Shown here: positions 5,916 to 7,776 of the stretch, in pieces
Layout: each line of letters starts with the position of its first letter
Position numbering within the stretch: the stretch's first letter is position 1
Assembly: GCA_937871415.1 (NCBI GenBank)
Contig: CALMQD010000199.1
Coordinates: 1 to 7,776 of the forward strand
DNA: 7,776 bases
Direction: 5' to 3'
Source: an uncultured Phycisphaerales bacterium
GTDB lineage: Bacteria > Planctomycetota > Phycisphaerae > Phycisphaerales > UBA1924
The notes under the pieces: model-generated
Database searches by the model: none
What the model was told of the DNA's origin: nothing
The model's input: only the letters and a program-made list of their open reading frames with translations
Position numbers and translations under genes: made by a program

Positions 5916-6329
5916 TCAGGCGATGAGCCGCAGCGCCTGGCTGGTCATCGCCTTGGTCGCCTCCGCGACCGCGAGGTTGGCTTCGTAGGCCCGCTGCGCC
6001 TCGTAGGCGTTGAGCTGCTCGAAAACGGGGTTGATGTCGGGGTACTTCACGTATCCGTTGGCATCGGCGTACGGGTTGTTGGGTTCCCATTTCATGGTGT
6101 AGGAGTCGACTTCCTCGACCCGCGCGACGTGCACGCCGAGATCGCCGGCCTGGGGCGACGTCGCCGCGGGATCGCCCGGAGCAAAGTGCACCACGCGCCG
6201 CTTGAAGGGGTTGTTCTTGCCGGCGCCGTCGAGGAACGTGTCCTTGTTCACGATGTTCGCGGCGATCGCGTCCAGGCGCGCCCGCTGGGCGATCATGCCG
6301 CCGGTCGAGATGTCGAGAGCCCCGTACAT
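5916..6329 (-). CDS. flgC: Flagellar proximal rod protein FlgC
   Basis: A 137-residue protein of normal FlgC length. FlgC forms part of the proximal rod, with FlgB and FlgF, that runs through the periplasm. The N-terminal flagellar rod signature is LDISTGGMIAQRARLDAIAANIVN (5-28), where most homologues read NIANANT; here it is NIVNKDT. KRRVVHFAP (43-51) follows. The C-terminal rod domain holds NGYVKYPDINPV (91-102) and AQRAYEANLAV (111-121), with the helix ending in SQALRLIA. Like other rod proteins it has no cleaved signal peptide and is exported by the flagellar type III apparatus. It starts 15 bases after the flgB stop. The nearest purine-rich site, AGGG at 6343-6346, is 13 bases before the ATG and overlaps the flgB stop, so coupled translation from flgB is likely. 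Confidence 0.94.
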   Translation of the reverse strand: MYGALDISTGGMIAQRARLDAIAANIVNKDTFLDGAGKNNPFKRRVVHFAPGDPAATSPQAGDLGVHVARVEEVDSYTMKWEPNNPYADANGYVKYPDINPVFEQLNAYEAQRAYEANLAVAEATKAMTSQALRLIA

Positions 6330-6344
6330 GGATCAGGAATATCC

Positions 6345-6785
6345 CTAGGCGCGTTCCGCGATGGCGGAGCGCATGAGTTCCGTGCGAGAACGAAGCAAGT
6401 CGCTTGCCACGCGGAAGACGGTCACGTTCTCCGCGTTGGCCTGCATCAGACGCTCCACGTCGCGGTTGTTGCGATCGTGGAAGAGAAGATTGCCGGGTTC
6501 GGGCTTGGGGTTGAGCAGAATTTGCCCGTCGGGCGTCTGCTCGAACGGCGCGTCGCCGCCCCCCTCGATCTGGAGATCTCCGACCCGACCCCCGCTCCGT
6601 CGCCGTTCCACCGCCGCGGCGAGCGCCTTCTGGAACTCGCGCGGAGAGACATCCAGCGGCTGGAACTCGGGGGTGTCGATATTCGCGACGTTGTGGGCGA
6701 TGAGACGCTGGCGCGCCCCCGCGAAGCGGACCATCGCTTCGAGGACCGGCATCGCCCCATCGTTACTGATGCCTTCCAACATCAT
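6345..6785 (-). CDS. flgB: Flagellar basal-body rod protein FlgB
   Basis: A 146-residue protein and the most membrane-proximal rod subunit, contacting FliE. The rod signature is RQRLIAHNVANIDTPEFQPL (25-44), matching the family pattern RQ.i.a.NiANadTPgy. A variable loop (about 60-105) holds a GRVGDLQIEGGGD stretch. The C-terminal helix carries NNRDVERLMQANAENVTVF (106-124), equivalent to the usual NxVdld.EM..la.N...Y. ATG 6785 is followed directly by a second ATG (6782). The first has GGGAG at 6796-6800, ten bases upstream, and is preferred; the N-terminal length before the signature fits. An open frame continues upstream but lies within the activator gene in a different phase. FlgB, FlgC and FliE are encoded consecutively, as in many bacteria. 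Confidence 0.93.
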   Translation of the reverse strand: MMLEGISNDGAMPVLEAMVRFAGARQRLIAHNVANIDTPEFQPLDVSPREFQKALAAAVERRRSGGRVGDLQIEGGGDAPFEQTPDGQILLNPKPEPGNLLFHDRNNRDVERLMQANAENVTVFRVASDLLRSRTELMRSAIAERA

Positions 6786-6800
6786 GGCGCAGTTTCTCCC

Positions 6801-6814
6801 GCAAGGCGGATGCC
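6801..6814 (-). promoter_or_regulatory. Candidate sigma-54 (-24/-12) promoter before flgB
   Basis: On the minus strand the gap between the activator and flgB reads GGCA-TCCGCC-TTGC, the exact spacing of the sigma-54 consensus TGGCAC-N5-TTGC: GG, ten bases, then GC. The position before GG is C rather than T. The activator encoded directly upstream is a sigma-54 type, which supports the call. Against it, transcription would start about 12 bases after the GC, near 6789, only a few bases before the flgB ATG. That would leave the GGGAG site at 6796-6800 out of the message. Confidence 0.45.
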
Positions 6815-6828
6815 GGAGGATTCCGGCA
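6811..6828. repeat. 7-bp inverted repeat between the activator gene and flgB
   Basis: TGCCGGA (6811-6817) and TCCGGCA (6822-6828) are exact reverse complements around a four-base loop, lying 13 bases past the activator stop codon. No T-run follows on the minus strand. It could be a weak terminator or processing hairpin separating activator from rod-gene expression. One arm contains the GGCA of the candidate sigma-54 element. Confidence 0.5.
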
Positions 6829-6841
6829 CGATGACGCCGGG

Positions 6842-7776
6842 CTACAGGCTGGCCTCGACGAGCTGCAACTCCTTCCACTTCTTGAGTTTGAGCCCCAGCG
6901 TGCGGACGCCGATGCCCAGAGCCTGGGCCGTGCGCTGACGGTGCCCGTTGTACTTGTTGAGCGTTTTCACGATGGCCTCGCGCTCGATGTCCTCCAGGAC
7001 ACGGCCCTCGACCACGACCATCGCGCTTTCCTGTGCGAAGCGCTGCACGTTCGGGACGTTCACGTGGACCGACAGCGCCCCGCCGACGGGAAGCCCGCCC
7101 GCGAGTCCGCCGGCCACCGCTCCGGGCACCCCCGACGGCAGGCTGGACGCCAGCGGGGAGGCCGCGGCGGTCCCGAGATCGAACGAGCGCACCGCCCGGT
7201 GCGCGGACTCGTCGATCAGCAGCCAGGGCTCGATCATCGCCAGGTCGATCGTGTCGCTCTTGCACAGCACGGCGGCGCGCTCGCAGATGTTCGACAACTC
7301 TCGCACGTTGCCGGGCCAGCGGTACGACTGCAGGAGCGTCATCGCCTCGTTGCTGAAGGTCTTGGCGGGCTTGCCCTCGCGAGCCGCGATCTGGGCCAGG
7401 AAGTGGACGGCGAGCGCCGGGACGTCCTCGAGCCGGTCGCGGAGCGAGGGGAGGTGGATGGGCAGGACGTTGAGCCGGAAGAACAGGTCCTGGCGGAACT
7501 CACCGCGAGCGACCGATGCGGGCAGGTCGCGGTTGCTTGTGGCGATGGTGCGGACATCCACGCCGATGGCCATGCTGGAGCCGACGCGCTCGAAGGCGCG
7601 TTCCTGGAGAACGCGGAGCAGCTTGGCCTGGACCGCGGGCGAGATCTCGCTGATCTCGTCGAGAAGGAGCGTGCCCTTGTCGGCGAGCTCGAACCGTCCC
7701 TTGCGCAGGCGCTCGGCGCCGGTGAAGGCGCCGCGCTCGTGCCCGAAGAGCTCGCTCTCGAGCAGGCTCTCGGAGA
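6842..7776 (-). CDS. Sigma-54 enhancer-binding activator (NtrC family, Fis-type HTH), 5' end outside window
   Basis: The visible 310 residues are the C-terminal part of an AAA+ activator that uses ATP hydrolysis to open sigma-54 promoters. In order from the window edge: the sigma-54-contacting loop ERGAFTGAE, with an intact GAFTGA at 15-20; Walker B TLLLDE (35-40); sensor I region TIATSNRDL (76-84); the arginine-finger segment [13 protein letters not shown] (93-105); and sensor [12 protein letters not shown] (151-160). A Gly/Ala/Pro-rich linker (about 200-235) follows, then the Fis-type helix-turn-helix (about 259-301) with [13 protein letters not shown] and [20 protein letters not shown]. 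Walker A and any receiver or sensor domain lie outside the window, so the input signal is unknown. Standing just upstream of flgB-flgC-fliE, it is probably a flagellar regulator of the FlgR/FlrC/FleQ kind; this is context-based inference. Stop TAG is at 6842-6844. Confidence 0.93.
   Translation of the reverse strand, partial: SESLLESELFGHERGAFTGAERLRKGRFELADKGTLLLDEISEISPAVQAKLLRVLQERAFERVGSSMAIGVDVRTIATSNRDLPASVARGEFRQDLFFRLNVLPIHLPSLRDRLEDVPALAVHFLAQIAAREGKPAKTFSNEAMTLLQSYRWPGNVRELSNICERAAVLCKSDTIDLAMIEPWLLIDESAHRAVRSFDLGTAAASPLASSLPSGVPGAVAGGLAGGLPVGGALSVHVNVPNVQRFAQESAMVVVEGRVLEDIEREAIVKTLNKYNGHRQRTAQALGIGVRTLGLKLKKWKELQLVEASL

Noticed and set aside
5808..6938. A 376-codon open frame on the plus strand across fliE, flgC, flgB and the activator end
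   Set aside because: It spans several genes on the other strand and the intergenic gaps, with repetitive V/G/R/H composition and no domain. The minus-strand flagellar genes explain this DNA fully.
6786..7265. Upstream extension of the flgB frame
   Set aside because: It lies inside the activator gene in another phase and has no flagellar similarity; FlgB normally begins about 20-26 residues before its RQ...NIAN signature, as from ATG 6785.
1..7776. Mobile element, phage, CRISPR, toxin-antitoxin or biosynthetic cluster
   Set aside because: I found no transposase, integrase, direct repeat array, terminal repeats or small gene pair of such type on either strand; the genes are ordinary envelope, housekeeping and flagellar functions.

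Overview
The window is G+C-rich, densely coded bacterial DNA with seven complete genes, one gene cut by each edge, and short intergenic gaps (none over 300 bases). The likely source is a planctomycete of the Phycisphaerae type. The evidence is a secreted protein with a PSPAT...RRGR C-terminal sorting tail (the planctomycete flavour of PEP-CTERM), a Gram-negative-type OmpA lipoprotein, a basal-body flagellar cluster led by a sigma-54 activator, and a planctomycete-like exported thioredoxin with a long helical tail. The assignment is an inference from gene content, not from a marker gene.

Left part (1-2498): a metal-dependent amidohydrolase of the MtaD/TrzN/aminodeoxyfutalosine-deaminase type runs leftwards out of the window. 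Divergent from it, across a 189-base shared upstream region, is an outer-membrane lipoprotein with a coiled coil and an OmpA-type peptidoglycan-binding domain. A strong hairpin closes this gene.

Middle (2499-4746): an exported thioredoxin-fold protein (WCGPC active site plus about 290 residues of TPR-like helices) with an excellent ribosome binding site is followed by a terminator-like hairpin, a gap with a second perfect 10-bp inverted repeat, and apaG. ApaG overlaps tail-to-tail by 27 bases with the next gene on the other strand.

Right part (4720-7776), all on the minus strand: reading in transcription order, a sigma-54 enhancer-binding activator (5' end outside the window), then flgB, flgC and fliE (proximal rod and rod/MS-ring junction of the flagellum), then a PEP-CTERM exported protein. 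A GG-N10-GC element matching the sigma-54 -24/-12 pattern lies in the 56-base gap between the activator and flgB. This suggests, but does not prove, that the activator drives the basal-body genes directly downstream. The usual next genes, fliF and fliG, do not follow fliE here.

I found no tRNA, rRNA, CRISPR array, transposase or phage gene, and no clear new defence or mobile system. The points most worth a second look are the activator/sigma-54/flgB arrangement, a Shine-Dalgarno sequence displayed in the loop of a perfect hairpin before the PEP-CTERM gene, and the unusual placement of that gene after fliE.
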